Virus record (IMG/VR): IMGVR_UViG_3300012000_000001
Coordinates: 133,027 to 197,026 of that record
DNA: 64,000 nucleotides
DNA from: a virus
Reading direction: 5' to 3' (one strand)
Of the stretch, positions 16,893 to 25,863 are shown in pieces; the first letter of the stretch is position 1; each line of letters starts with the position of its first letter. Both the position numbers and the translations under genes were made by a program. Under the pieces are notes generated by a model. That model was not told where the DNA came from. It ran no database searches and saw nothing but the letters and a program-made list of their open reading frames with translations.

Positions 16893-17578
16893 TATTACTT
16901 AATAGTATTTTATACAATTTTAAAATTAATAAAAAATATTGGACTTATGATAACTTAACTGGAGAAGACTATGATACTAGACGATCTAAGCCAGCTCCAT
17001 ACATAAGAACAGCAATAAATATAGCTAAATTATTAAATATGACAACAGTAGTCGAAATAGGCTCAACTAGATTTGCTGTAACTCAACCATGCGTTGATTA
17101 TTTTGATGATACTAATTCAGACCCATATATTTCGCCACCTTGTTGCTGCGATGGTCATGCTACTTATTTTTGGGCTAGGGCAGGCTTTATAACTCATACG
17201 GTGGACATAGACACCAACTGTTTAAATGGTGTGCAGTGGTCATACGGAAATTTAAACCAACCACAACCATCAAATCTAAAATTACATATTCCAGAGGACG
17301 GTATATCGTTTTTGAATAATTTTTCAGATAAAATAGATGTATTATATCTAGACGGATGGGATAAAGGAACTATGAATTATGCAGAAAAGCATTTGGAGGC
17401 TTTCCAAGCAGCTAAAAATAAATTATCTAATATTCATTTAATTCTTATAGATGATACAGATTATCTTACTAAAGAGGGGGGGAAAGACCAGCTGTTATCT
17501 CCATTTTTAATTGAACAAAATTATTATTTATTGTTTAATGGCAGACAAACTCTTTTTATCAATAGGTTTCCAACATGA
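16874..17578 (+). CDS. Methyltransferase-like (Rossmann) protein
   Basis: 234 aa. TVVEIGSTRFAVTQPC corresponds to SAM motif I without the usual GxGxG. GFITHTVDIDTNCL gives the acidic motif II, and KIDVLYLDGWDKGTMNYAE, then HLILIDDTDYLTKEGGKDQ, resembles the DxD region of Methyltransf_24 enzymes. A CCCCDGHAT loop is unusual. Overlaps the upstream gene by 19 bases and the downstream one by 4. Confidence 0.65.
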   Translation: MPNSSLILLNSILYNFKINKKYWTYDNLTGEDYDTRRSKPAPYIRTAINIAKLLNMTTVVEIGSTRFAVTQPCVDYFDDTNSDPYISPPCCCDGHATYFWARAGFITHTVDIDTNCLNGVQWSYGNLNQPQPSNLKLHIPEDGISFLNNFSDKIDVLYLDGWDKGTMNYAEKHLEAFQAAKNKLSNIHLILIDDTDYLTKEGGKDQLLSPFLIEQNYYLLFNGRQTLFINRFPT

Positions 17579-18345
17579 ATATTATTGTAACTTTAACAAC
17601 CGTACCCAATAGACTACTAGAGCATCATGGTTCTTGTTCAGCCAGATTAGCCATAACCACATTATTGGAACAGTCTTATCAGTCGTATGAGGTCCACTTT
17701 AATATTCCACTATATTATCGTAATAACCCAATTATTTTACCCGAATGGATCGATGAGTATGCTAAAAAATATAATCATCTAAAAGTTTTTAGAACCGATG
17801 ACTATGGTCCCATTACTAAAATATTCCCAACCCTAGAGAGGGTTACTGATCTAGAAACCATGATTATTGTTGCCGACGATGATTTGTATTATATGGACGG
17901 TATGATATCCTCCCATGTAGAAGCCAGATCTAGATATCCTGAAGCCGCTTTGGGTTTTGCTGGATTATCCTCAATAGACGGATCGTGCCATTTCTGTACA
18001 ACTATACAAAAGGACACAAGAGTTAAAATTTTAGAAGGATACAAAACAGTATCGTATTTAAGAAAATTTTTCGACACAGAAGAACTTAAGAGTCAGTTTA
18101 TGGACAAGTCTTGGAGAGATGACGAGACATTATCTGCTTACATGGGATATAAGAATATTCCAAAAATAGTTCTTGCTTACTCAGGAGATACGGACTATAA
18201 TCCTAGAGTAGAGTCTTTTCCTGTGATTGGTCATGTTCCTACACAACAGGGTGGTTGCCATGTATTTAGAAATTGTGATGAAGCACAAAAGAGATCAGAT
18301 GATAATATACAAAAATTTTATAAGCTTGGTTATCTAGAAAGATAA
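17575..18345 (+). CDS. Putative glycosyltransferase
   Basis: 256 aa. IIVTLTTVPNRL at the N-terminus, GPITKIFPTLERV, and MIIVADDDLYYMDGMISSH with a triple-Asp motif are typical of a GT-A group found in phages, plants and giant viruses. AYMGYKNIPKIVLAY could be part of the acceptor domain. It closes the run of glycan genes. Confidence 0.75.
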   Translation: MNIIVTLTTVPNRLLEHHGSCSARLAITTLLEQSYQSYEVHFNIPLYYRNNPIILPEWIDEYAKKYNHLKVFRTDDYGPITKIFPTLERVTDLETMIIVADDDLYYMDGMISSHVEARSRYPEAALGFAGLSSIDGSCHFCTTIQKDTRVKILEGYKTVSYLRKFFDTEELKSQFMDKSWRDDETLSAYMGYKNIPKIVLAYSGDTDYNPRVESFPVIGHVPTQQGGCHVFRNCDEAQKRSDDNIQKFYKLGYLER

Positions 18346-18349
18346 TATC

Positions 18350-18733
18350 ATGAAGTATGTAGCCGTAATACTAGTATTGGGATTATTTGTTTGTAAAAAT
18401 TCTGCTAATGCCCAGCAGTGGCCTAATCCAGAAAATGCCAGACTAACTAATACCATGACAAATTTTATGAACCAGTTTGGCGGAGGAGGACTCCCGATTC
18501 CTGTTCCAGTGCCTGTGGACTATAATTATTACTCTGACTATCAAAATGGATACCAACAGCATCTTCAAAATAGCGTGACACAAGTTGAAGTATATTTTAG
18601 ACGCAGACAATTTAATATGTATTATCGACAATTAGAAGAGTTGCAGAAACAAGAGATCAAAGATCTAAAAAGATCTAAGCAACTAACTATTCCGGAACTT
18701 AATCGTATTTTTAATAGAGAGTCATCATTTTAG
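18350..18733 (+). CDS. Exported protein, 127 aa
   Basis: Begins with a clear signal peptide (MKYVAVILVLGLFVCKNSANA, cleavage likely after ANA). The mature part is Gln/Asn/Tyr-rich with PIPVPVPVDYNYYSDY and a charged coiled C-terminus (YYRQLEELQKQEIKDLKRSK). Unrecognised. It overlaps the convergent subtilisin gene by four bases, marking the end of the plus-strand block. Confidence 0.7.
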   Translation: MKYVAVILVLGLFVCKNSANAQQWPNPENARLTNTMTNFMNQFGGGGLPIPVPVPVDYNYYSDYQNGYQQHLQNSVTQVEVYFRRRQFNMYYRQLEELQKQEIKDLKRSKQLTIPELNRIFNRESSF

Positions 18734-19662
18734 AATACGGGATTGATAATACCATAGCCCTCAAATTTTCTAATTCCTTTATATCTAGAATCTTTTAGAG
18801 ATATAGTATTTTGCTTGAAAGCATCAATATAGTCTTCAAATGTATTTAGTTTATATTTTTTGTGTTTAAGATTATAACTTAGTAATAATGCAGCACAACC
18901 AACAGCAAACGGATTGCTCATACTTGTGCCGCTCATGCTTGCATATCTATTTCCTGGCACACATCCGATAATATCATGACCCGGAGCCAGAAAGTCCAGA
19001 TCTTCACCACTGCAAGTAAAAGATGTGCGATTTAAATTTTCGTCTATAGCCCCAATAGATATAGTATTTTTATATTTAGCAGGGTACATTATCTCAGAGT
19101 TTTCTCCACTGTTCCCAGCCGCACAAAAAACTATACAACCTTTACTATTAGCATAGCTAATTGCGTTTTCTATAGACTTGGCTGGATTTGGAGAACCTAA
19201 ACTCATAGTAATAAAATTTACTCCATCATAGTCAGCCGCCCAATAAATTGCATCAGCTACGGCACTCATAGATCCAGATCCATCATCTCCCAGAGCTTTT
19301 ACTGGTACGATTTTTGCAGCGGGTGCCACACCAACCATTCCGAATCCATTATCTGATGCTGCTATTGTGGATGATACGTGAGTACCGTGACCCGCACCGT
19401 CTATTGGGTCTCTTCCACTATTAACAAAGTTTTTACCGGGTAATAAATTATCTACCAAGTCTTTGTGCTTAAGGTCGCAGCCAGTGTCTATTACTGCCAC
19501 GATAACCCCATCACCCTTACTTTTACTCCATAATTTTGGAATATTAAATTTCTTTAATTCCCATCCTTCTGATTGAGAATCGTCAACAGATAAACCATAT
19601 ACATCTTCTTTAATATATGGTAATAAGCTAATATTGTCTTTATTAAATCTTTTTCTTATCAT
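18730..19662 (-). CDS. Subtilisin-family serine protease (intracellular type)
   Basis: 310 aa. The catalytic triad is complete: Asp in VIVAVIDTGCDLKHKDL, His in GAGHGTHVSSTIAA, Ser in SGTSMSNPFAVGCAAL, plus the oxyanion Asn in FCAAGNSGE. There is no signal peptide. The N-terminus carries ISLLPYIKEDV, matching the LIPY-type inhibitory propeptide motif of bacterial intracellular subtilisins. The start is the ATG at 19660-19662 with AAGGA upstream and an ATGA overlap with the trypsin gene; the open frame runs 13 codons further. It may mature virion proteins or act on host proteins. Confidence 0.9.
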   Translation of the reverse strand: MIRKRFNKDNISLLPYIKEDVYGLSVDDSQSEGWELKKFNIPKLWSKSKGDGVIVAVIDTGCDLKHKDLVDNLLPGKNFVNSGRDPIDGAGHGTHVSSTIAASDNGFGMVGVAPAAKIVPVKALGDDGSGSMSAVADAIYWAADYDGVNFITMSLGSPNPAKSIENAISYANSKGCIVFCAAGNSGENSEIMYPAKYKNTISIGAIDENLNRTSFTCSGEDLDFLAPGHDIIGCVPGNRYASMSGTSMSNPFAVGCAALLLSYNLKHKKYKLNTFEDYIDAFKQNTISLKDSRYKGIRKFEGYGIINPVF

Positions 19663-20414
19663 TTTGATTCCTTGATAGTAGAAATGGTGTTTGTAATCCA
19701 TTCAACATGATCACTAATTCTGGTATGGCCACTAAATGTTCCATAGGCCGATTTTATCATCCCCTTGTCATGTATAACACAAGAGTTTATGCCTGCTAGT
19801 TTATTTCCGATAAATAAGCCGCCCCCGCTATCACCACTAGCAATACAATATTCTAATTCTGTTCTGTTTGTTCTAGAAGGGGAACACACCAACAATCCCC
19901 TATCTATAGAGTCTATAGTATTAGAACCGGCTCTTAGTTTATCGTCCAGTTTATTAACGCCCACCAAAAAATTTCCAGTAGCGCCATATCCAGCTATGGA
20001 ACATATTTTTCCTACCTCGTTTTTATTGGTATATAATTCAGGATACCATTCCAAACCTATATCGTCTTCTAAAATGCATATAGCAATATCATAATATCCA
20101 AATTGGTCCATTTTATAATTAGGATGGACTATGATTTTTGATACATTAATTGTTTTGCTATTGATAGTCGCTCTACAGGTTCCCACATCTTGCACAATAT
20201 GCGCGGCTGTTATTATAACATTAGATTGGTGTGCTATTCCAGAACCAAAATAAGGCTTGGTATCAGGAGTGGTACCATGCACTTTAGCAATATATACAAA
20301 TTTTGATCCGTACTCTATATGCTTAGAGTCTGGGGTATTGGGGTCTATCGTGCCCGAAAAACCTACGACACAAGCCAACGACAACGCTATAAATATAACT
20401 ACTTTTTGTATCAT
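19659..20414 (-). CDS. Secreted trypsin-like serine protease
   Basis: 251 aa. Signal peptide MIQKVVIFIALSLACVVGFSG, then an S1-type domain with His in NVIITAAHIVQD, Asp in YDIAICILEDDI and Ser in CIASGDSGGGLFI. Cysteines suggest disulfides and export. It overlaps the HNH gene upstream by 92 bases but the signal peptide makes the start convincing. Co-transcription with the subtilisin gene makes a two-protease unit. Confidence 0.88.
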   Translation of the reverse strand: MIQKVVIFIALSLACVVGFSGTIDPNTPDSKHIEYGSKFVYIAKVHGTTPDTKPYFGSGIAHQSNVIITAAHIVQDVGTCRATINSKTINVSKIIVHPNYKMDQFGYYDIAICILEDDIGLEWYPELYTNKNEVGKICSIAGYGATGNFLVGVNKLDDKLRAGSNTIDSIDRGLLVCSPSRTNRTELEYCIASGDSGGGLFIGNKLAGINSCVIHDKGMIKSAYGTFSGHTRISDHVEWITNTISTIKESK

Positions 20415-20718
20415 TTTGAACTTTTAAGTTATATGGTCTATTTCGTACCTTAGTATAATACACCCTTGCATCATCAACAACTGTTGTATTCCAACTAGTA
20501 TAGTCCATCAAGTGACCAAATACTAAATGACACTTGGTACACAAAGTAATTAAATTTGCGGGATCTAATTCTCTTTCTGGATTTATATGAAACGGCTCTA
20601 TATGATGAACCTCTAGTTTTTGTGACGTTCCGCACGCAGCGCACAGTGGTTGTTGTTCAAGATGTTTTTTTCTACACGATGACCATTGAGATGATCTATC
20701 AGATAATATTTGCCACAT
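20323..20718 (-). CDS. HNH endonuclease
   Basis: 131 aa. CAACGTSQKLEVHHIEPFH, then LDPANLITLCTKCHLVFGH is a complete HNH (beta-beta-alpha metal) nuclease with two zinc-binding CxxC pairs. The last 30 residues overlap the signal-peptide region of the trypsin gene, suggesting the HNH gene was inserted there or extended. Likely a free-standing homing endonuclease. Confidence 0.82.
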   Translation of the reverse strand: MWQILSDRSSQWSSCRKKHLEQQPLCAACGTSQKLEVHHIEPFHINPERELDPANLITLCTKCHLVFGHLMDYTSWNTTVVDDARVYYTKVRNRPYNLKVQNDTKSSYIYSVVVGLCRRFFGHDRPQYPRL

Positions 20719-20724
20719 ATGACC

Positions 20725-20868
20725 TTAACCACCCCCTCCGCCGCCTCCGCTCAGTATGGTTCTGCTTGGTGTTATAGTAACAGTTGGAGTAACTGTTGGT
20801 GTTGGGGTCACACTAGTAAGGGGTTTTTGAGTAGGTACTGGACAGCAATTAATATTAATTATAGTCAT
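20725..20868 (-). CDS. Small Thr-Pro-repeat protein with poly-Gly tail, 47 aa
   Basis: ATG at 20866-20868. The product is MTIININCCPVP, then Thr-Pro repeats (TPTPTVTPTVTITP), ending in seven glycines. The same CC plus TPT pattern occurs in the two large neighbours. The frame is real by composition, but a function is not clear; it may be a display or linker-type peptide. Confidence 0.55.
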   Translation of the reverse strand: MTIININCCPVPTQKPLTSVTPTPTVTPTVTITPSRTILSGGGGGGG

Positions 20869-20880
20869 TATAATACCTTT

Positions 20881-20888
20881 TATTTATA
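20881..20888 (-). promoter_or_regulatory. Possible T4-type late promoter box (TATAAATA)
   Basis: Minus-strand TATAAATA in the 24-base gap between the adhesin-like gene and the small Thr-Pro protein. The same caveat about chance in AT-rich DNA applies as at 2478. Confidence 0.3.
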
Positions 20889-20892
20889 AATT

Positions 20893-22389
20893 TCAAATGA
20901 TTGAAGGGATAGGTGTTGGCGTGGGAGTTGGTGTAGGTGTTGGTGATGGCGAAATTGCAGTAGCATTATTATTACATAATTTTACAACCACATTATCTAT
21001 AGCCGCCCCAACAACGCCACAATCCGTACAGGTGCTTTCAAATTTTACAAGTGTAATCGTACTATCTGCTGTAAAAACAAGAGTTTTAGTAACCCAGCCC
21101 ATAGACTCATATGTTCCAAATGTAGTAGACGATGGATCGAAAGAATAATCTTTTGTAATTGTTGACGAACCAATAATCGATAATCTGCATGTTTTTACGA
21201 TATTTTTTTCTGTAATATTATGTGCAGCCAAATTAAAAGTTACTGAATATGTGCTTCCAATAATTGTATTAATACTTTGTTGAATATATCCTGCACTTAA
21301 AGCATTCAAATCTATCCATTTATTAACAGGCTGAGTATCATCATATTGTGAAAGTGAATGAATATCCACATTAGATATAGTCCAATAATCTAATGCCCCA
21401 ACTGGGGATGTTCCAACATCTGGAGCAGATCCTGGCGTTCCAGACTCAAAATCTCCATTTAAAACCAAATTGGTTGAACCCTCATCATCAATACAAACAC
21501 AAACATTAAAATGTCCAGTATTATCTTGAGGCTGCGGATCATAAAAGAATAAATATAGTTTGCCTGTTTCGTTTGCTATAGCACTATAAGATGATCCAAC
21601 AAAAAATACCGTACCAGATTCACCAATACGGCCAAGCAAACTAACATAAGGAAATCCAGAAAGTGGATCATTGCCTGTTCCTGGTATTCCATCAGGACCA
21701 TATGCTCCAGGATGATCTGACCATCCTACATTAATATTGCCATCAGCCGATATTGTTAATAGAGATCCAGCATTTACTTGTATATTTGTATTTAGTGCAT
21801 TGGCTGAACTATTATGAGTAGGTCCTAAAACTTTGGGAGAAGGACATATAAAACCACCAACGACAATATCGTTAGGCATACAAAGGGCTAACACTATATT
21901 ATTAGCTGGATCTTTGATCGTAACTCTTCCGATGCCGTTATGGCAATCTGATAAATTACATTCTAGTCGTAATGTAGTAGACTGACTGCTAAGAATATGT
22001 TCATTAATTGTAAATACTGTTTCTCTATACCTCCCATCAGGAAAATTATTTAAATTTGCTTCGCCTATCAAATTGTTGTCAATATAAAAATTAAAAATAG
22101 CCCTATTACATGAGTGACCAGCAGAACAATTGACCGGATCATATGATACAATTGCGGTGTATCCATACAGATCAACACCTTCCCCTAAACAAATATCTGG
22201 CACTGGCGTAGGAGGTGGTGGGGGTGGGGGCGGTAATGGAATATCTATGATATTAGATTTGTCACAACAGCCGCTGCCTCCAATACGCAACTGAATACTA
22301 GAAGCCCTAGATCCTCCTGGAGACAATATACTACCAGGAACATATAATTTAATTATTTTTTTGTCGCAATTAATTAGGGGAGTTGTCAT
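20893..22389 (-). CDS. Adhesin/tail-fibre-like protein with lectin-like and DUF642-like domains
   Basis: 498 aa from the ATG at 22387-22389, which overlaps the upstream stop as ATGA. After a Pro-rich linker ([14 protein letters not shown]) there is a beta-rich domain, then residues about 225-315 resembling the PA-IL galactose-lectin fold ([47 protein letters not shown]). Residues about 325-480 follow, resembling DUF642/choice-of-anchor C ([34 protein letters not shown]). It ends with a [12 protein letters not shown] tail. This points to a carbohydrate-binding surface or fibre protein. Confidence 0.75.
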   Translation of the reverse strand: MTTPLINCDKKIIKLYVPGSILSPGGSRASSIQLRIGGSGCCDKSNIIDIPLPPPPPPPPTPVPDICLGEGVDLYGYTAIVSYDPVNCSAGHSCNRAIFNFYIDNNLIGEANLNNFPDGRYRETVFTINEHILSSQSTTLRLECNLSDCHNGIGRVTIKDPANNIVLALCMPNDIVVGGFICPSPKVLGPTHNSSANALNTNIQVNAGSLLTISADGNINVGWSDHPGAYGPDGIPGTGNDPLSGFPYVSLLGRIGESGTVFFVGSSYSAIANETGKLYLFFYDPQPQDNTGHFNVCVCIDDEGSTNLVLNGDFESGTPGSAPDVGTSPVGALDYWTISNVDIHSLSQYDDTQPVNKWIDLNALSAGYIQQSINTIIGSTYSVTFNLAAHNITEKNIVKTCRLSIIGSSTITKDYSFDPSSTTFGTYESMGWVTKTLVFTADSTITLVKFESTCTDCGVVGAAIDNVVVKLCNNNATAISPSPTPTPTPTPTPIPSII

Positions 22390-24416
22390 GGTATTATATC
22401 TCCAAAACACGTTGAATTAATAGAATATGAATATCCCGGATTAACTGTGTCGCAATCTATAGCAGATACTGGTAGTGGGTTCCATGAATTACTATTATTT
22501 AATGAATATTCAATAGAACAACAACATTCGCTATTCTTCTCTACCTGCAATTCTACAATTATACCATTATTAATAAGAGCGCCGTCAATAAATCCATCAC
22601 AAATTATAATTTCATTACACGACTCCCAGCAGTACTCCTCCGTAAAACTAGACCAAGCACTATCTAATGCAGACTCTTGGCAATAGTTTAAAGAAATAGT
22701 TTTGATTCTAAATTTAACATAGCCGTTGGAACATTCTTGAGAGGCTGCTATATTGTCTGGTCTAGGTCCCAATAGACTTGTTAAAGAAAAATTGTATGAA
22801 TTAATAAGAGTATTGAATATACAAACCTGATCTAATAATTGTCCATTATGGTCTACCGCTTGAATCATATAGCCTGTAGCGCAGCTTTGATTATTTGGAG
22901 AAGATAATCCTGACCATGACCAATTCAAAGAGACTAATGTATCATTTGCGCCAGCCACCCCATCATCAAAACACGCACAACCAGATTCTACAATAGTAGG
23001 AGGAGATAACTGACAATTCACAGACGGTGTTGGTGTTGGTGTGCTTGAAGGTGACGGTGTGCAACAATTACAATTATTGGTATCTCCATCAAATACCCAT
23101 ACTGGAGGCACATCACACTGACAAGCAGTAGATGTTCCTGAAATATTTAGACCATTAACACAAGATATATTGGCGGTAGCTGTCCATTTATTAGCGCATG
23201 ATGATGATCCCGTATATGGTACGCTGGGATCACATGTTACTGCCATAAAATATGTGTCGCCACATGATAATGTTCCACTACTAGTCCAATAATTAGGCAT
23301 GACTTTAGTGAAGAATAAATCTAATGTTATCGTTCTACTCATATTACTACAGTTTAATACAAATGTAGTCAAACCATTCCAATCACAACATGTTCTGGGC
23401 GAAATAGATGGTGTTGGAGTACTAGTGGCAGTTGGTGTTGGTTTAGGAGTTTGGGTTTTAGTTACTGTGGGTGTTGGACTAGATGTTGGTGTTGGAGTAC
23501 AGCAACTACAATTAGAAAAATCTGCAATAAAACTCCAAATAGGAGGAGCATTACACTGACATACTTCTCTAACCCCTGTAATTATTAAGCCAGTAGCGCA
23601 TGACATTGTGAGTGAAAAAGACCACTTATTGATACACGAGTTTGCTCCAGCGTATCTAATATCTGGATTACAAGTTATTGTAGACGTAAAAGTGTCTCCA
23701 CAATTTAATGTCCCGTTTGCAGTCCATGTAGATGGTCCCGTCTTTGTATACTGCACTGGTAATATTAAATTATTACAGGTTTCTCCAAACTGAATAAATG
23801 TATTACCATCCCATTCACAACAAGTTTGTCTCGACGGGGTAGGTGTTATAGTTGCTGTTGGCGTTGCTGTTGGAGTTATTGTATTTGTCGGAGTGGTTGT
23901 TGGTGTGGATGTTTTGGTTGGGGTGATAGTATTTGTTGGAGTAACAGTAATAGTTGGTGTTACTGTTGGTGTTTTTGTTTGTGTAGGAGTTACAGTTGGT
24001 GTTTGAGTCTTAGTAGCAGTTATGCTTGGTGTTGGAGTTGGTGTTCTTGTACTAGTAACTGTCATTGTTGGAGTGACAGTAGGAGTACTAGTTATGGTCG
24101 GTGTGACAGTAGGAGTTCTAGTTACTGTTGGGGTTTGTGTTTTTGTAGGTGTTCTAGTTGGTGTTCTTGTAGGGGTTTTTGTAGGGGTTTTAGTTATAGT
24201 CGGAGTTATTGATGGAGTGATTGTAGGAGTAGGTGTAGGTGTTTTTTTAGGAGTTTTAGTAGGTGTAGGCGTTTTGGTTAAAGTTCTAGTTGGTGTAGGA
24301 GTGACCAAAGAACGATCAATTATAATACATGTTTCATCCGACCTAATTTTAGGCGGTTTAGGCGTAGGACTTGGTGTTCTTGTGGGTGTTGGAGATGGAG
24401 GTATTATCTTTGACAT
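22386..24416 (-). CDS. Large Thr-Pro-repeat surface protein with duplicated Cys-rich domain
   Basis: 676 aa. Residues about 1-200 are almost pure (T/S)-P repeats (TPTRTPTPTK-like). Two homologous cysteine-rich domains of about 110 aa follow, each opening with TCC(E/D)W(D/N)G and closing with CQC, PP(I/V)W, C(S/N)CCTP. Each shares the elements [20 protein letters not shown] or [21 protein letters not shown] final beta-rich, Cys-rich domain completes it. The repeats resemble mucin-like or linker regions and would be good O-glycosylation acceptors for the glycosyltransferases encoded nearby. Probably a virion surface or fibre component. Confidence 0.7.
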   Translation of the reverse strand: MSKIIPPSPTPTRTPSPTPKPPKIRSDETCIIIDRSLVTPTPTRTLTKTPTPTKTPKKTPTPTPTITPSITPTITKTPTKTPTRTPTRTPTKTQTPTVTRTPTVTPTITSTPTVTPTMTVTSTRTPTPTPSITATKTQTPTVTPTQTKTPTVTPTITVTPTNTITPTKTSTPTTTPTNTITPTATPTATITPTPSRQTCCEWDGNTFIQFGETCNNLILPVQYTKTGPSTWTANGTLNCGDTFTSTITCNPDIRYAGANSCINKWSFSLTMSCATGLIITGVREVCQCNAPPIWSFIADFSNCSCCTPTPTSSPTPTVTKTQTPKPTPTATSTPTPSISPRTCCDWNGLTTFVLNCSNMSRTITLDLFFTKVMPNYWTSSGTLSCGDTYFMAVTCDPSVPYTGSSSCANKWTATANISCVNGLNISGTSTACQCDVPPVWVFDGDTNNCNCCTPSPSSTPTPTPSVNCQLSPPTIVESGCACFDDGVAGANDTLVSLNWSWSGLSSPNNQSCATGYMIQAVDHNGQLLDQVCIFNTLINSYNFSLTSLLGPRPDNIAASQECSNGYVKFRIKTISLNYCQESALDSAWSSFTEEYCWESCNEIIICDGFIDGALINNGIIVELQVEKNSECCCSIEYSLNNSNSWNPLPVSAIDCDTVNPGYSYSINSTCFGDIIP
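23830..24412 (-). repeat. Thr-Pro codon repeat tract
   Basis: About 580 bases of imperfect 6-base units, mostly ACT/ACA/ACC-CCT/CCA with interspersed GTT, AAA, AGA or ATA codons, encode the N-terminal Thr-Pro region. Such tracts expand and contract easily by slippage. The complementary frame reads as Gly-Val repeats and is not a gene. Confidence 0.8.
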
Positions 24417-24434
24417 ATTATAATCTGTTCTAAC

Positions 24435-25436
24435 TTAAAGCACTTTAGCGGCAATAAGACATCCTTTAGATACAGCGTGCAATGGATCCGCAGCATGTTT
24501 AAATTCTTTAATTGGTAATGGAAACTCATTATCAATTAATTTTTGTTTAAAATATTCAATATATCCTTTGGCTTGAGATGTTCCTCCCGCCACAACAATC
24601 GTCAATGGTTCTTTAAATTTGGGAAGAGACTTATGATTACTTAATGCTGATGATAACTGTTTAGTAGTATAGTCTATTAATCTATCATAATAAGAAGCAA
24701 CTGCTGCTAATATAGGGTTGTCATTATGTTCACCCACAGAAAAGTTTCCGCCCTCTTTTTCTGCTTGTACAACACTGTCCGGCTCTCCTGTAGCAACTGC
24801 ACTCATTCTATCAACCCAGTCTCCAGATTTAGTTGTTGAAAATACAACAGTTGGCTCACCGTTTAACATAACGCACACATTAGTCATTCCCGCCCCACAA
24901 CTGATGCCTATGCCAGTATAATCGTTATCATCTAATTCAGCATAACACAGAGCCTCTGCTTCATTAACAGACCTAGCAGAATACCCACAACTATTTAAAA
25001 TGGTTTTTACAACATCTTCATGATAGCTGACATCAAAGTCTTCATCTTCTTGGTCTACTGGTTGTGCAGGTACGCAGAATACTATTTTTTCATTAGGCTC
25101 AGATGCTTGTCCGACTACTTCCTTTAAAATAAAAGCGAGCACTCTTTTTGCATCTTTTTCTTTGGCAGAAACTACGCCCTTAAACATTGGTCTTTTTGCC
25201 GTGTCATTTCTTTCGATGGCTTTTTCTATGGCGTCTTGACCTAAAATAATAAATGAACCGTCTGTGTCTTTTATAAAAGTTTTACCAGTCAATCCTTTTT
25301 CTATCATCTTTGTTGCAACTGGTGTTGAGGGCTTAATAATATAAAAAGCGTCTCTGAAATCTTTATATTGCACTTTATCATTATTGTCTTCTGATAATAC
25401 TATAAAGCTTGTTCCTACGTCAAGACCCTTTGCCAT
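24435..25436 (-). CDS. Actin/ParM/MreB-like ATPase
   Basis: 333 aa. The phosphate-1 loop is AKGLDVGTSFIVLS at the N-terminus. YSARSVNEAEALCYAEL corresponds to the connect-1 helix, TGIGISCGAGMTNVCVM to phosphate-2, and TIVVAGGTSQAKGYIEYF to the adenosine motif of the actin/Hsp70 superfamily. Length and insertions fit bacterial actin-like proteins more than Hsp70. Phage actin-like filaments could position genomes or replication centres. It is followed 3 bases upstream by a single-pass membrane protein gene that might anchor it. Confidence 0.82.
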   Translation of the reverse strand: MAKGLDVGTSFIVLSEDNNDKVQYKDFRDAFYIIKPSTPVATKMIEKGLTGKTFIKDTDGSFIILGQDAIEKAIERNDTAKRPMFKGVVSAKEKDAKRVLAFILKEVVGQASEPNEKIVFCVPAQPVDQEDEDFDVSYHEDVVKTILNSCGYSARSVNEAEALCYAELDDNDYTGIGISCGAGMTNVCVMLNGEPTVVFSTTKSGDWVDRMSAVATGEPDSVVQAEKEGGNFSVGEHNDNPILAAVASYYDRLIDYTTKQLSSALSNHKSLPKFKEPLTIVVAGGTSQAKGYIEYFKQKLIDNEFPLPIKEFKHAADPLHAVSKGCLIAAKVL

Positions 25437-25439
25437 AAT

Positions 25440-25757
25440 TTACCTCTTTAAATTTTGTAATTTATTAACAGACAAAGAAATATTCTCATCTGTTTGCTGA
25501 ACTTTTCCAAATTCTTGGTATTTTTTTTCGATCCCATCTGTGTTAATATCCGTAACAAATTTTCTATCGTCTATAATAATTTTATTTTGTGGTTGTTCAT
25601 TATTAGTATGGTTCTTATTATTTTTAATAACTGACTGGGCCCCAAAAATAGTCTGACTATTACTAGTATGCAGTCTGCCAATGATATAGCCAATACCACA
25701 ACTAATAATATTTAATACGGTCAAAATTATGATCAAAATATATATCATTTCAGACAT
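25440..25757 (-). CDS. Single-pass membrane protein, 105 aa
   Basis: N-terminal membrane helix (MIYILIIILTVLNIISCGIG) followed by about 75 polar residues (NNKNHTNNEQPQNK, then a charged C-terminus). No family recognised. The 3-base spacing to the actin-like gene suggests the two work together, for example as a membrane tether. Confidence 0.6.
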   Translation of the reverse strand: MSEMIYILIIILTVLNIISCGIGYIIGRLHTSNSQTIFGAQSVIKNNKNHTNNEQPQNKIIIDDRKFVTDINTDGIEKKYQEFGKVQQTDENISLSVNKLQNLKR

Positions 25758-25792
25758 AAGCCTACAGCCTCCTACCAGATTTACACCATAGA

Positions 25793-25825
25793 CTAAAAGA
25801 AAAAAGGAGCGATTACTCGCTCCTT
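25793..25825 (-). terminator. Rho-independent terminator after ruvB
   Basis: Eight-base stem AAGGAGCG with CGCTCCTT (25804-25825), loop of six, followed on the minus strand by TTTTTTCTTTT. It lies 39 bases after the RuvB stop and separates that operon from the actin-like unit. Confidence 0.85.
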
Positions 25826-25863
25826 AGCTTAAATAAATGTCGTGTAATGAAGAAAGAAATGGT

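Noticed and set aside
23830-24412. CRISPR-like or tandem-repeat array
   Set aside because: Units are 6 bases and code for Thr-Pro; there are no 25-40-base repeats with unique spacers.
24022-24423. Plus-strand Gly/Val-repeat open frame
   Set aside because: It is the complement of the Thr-Pro codon repeats and has no independent support.
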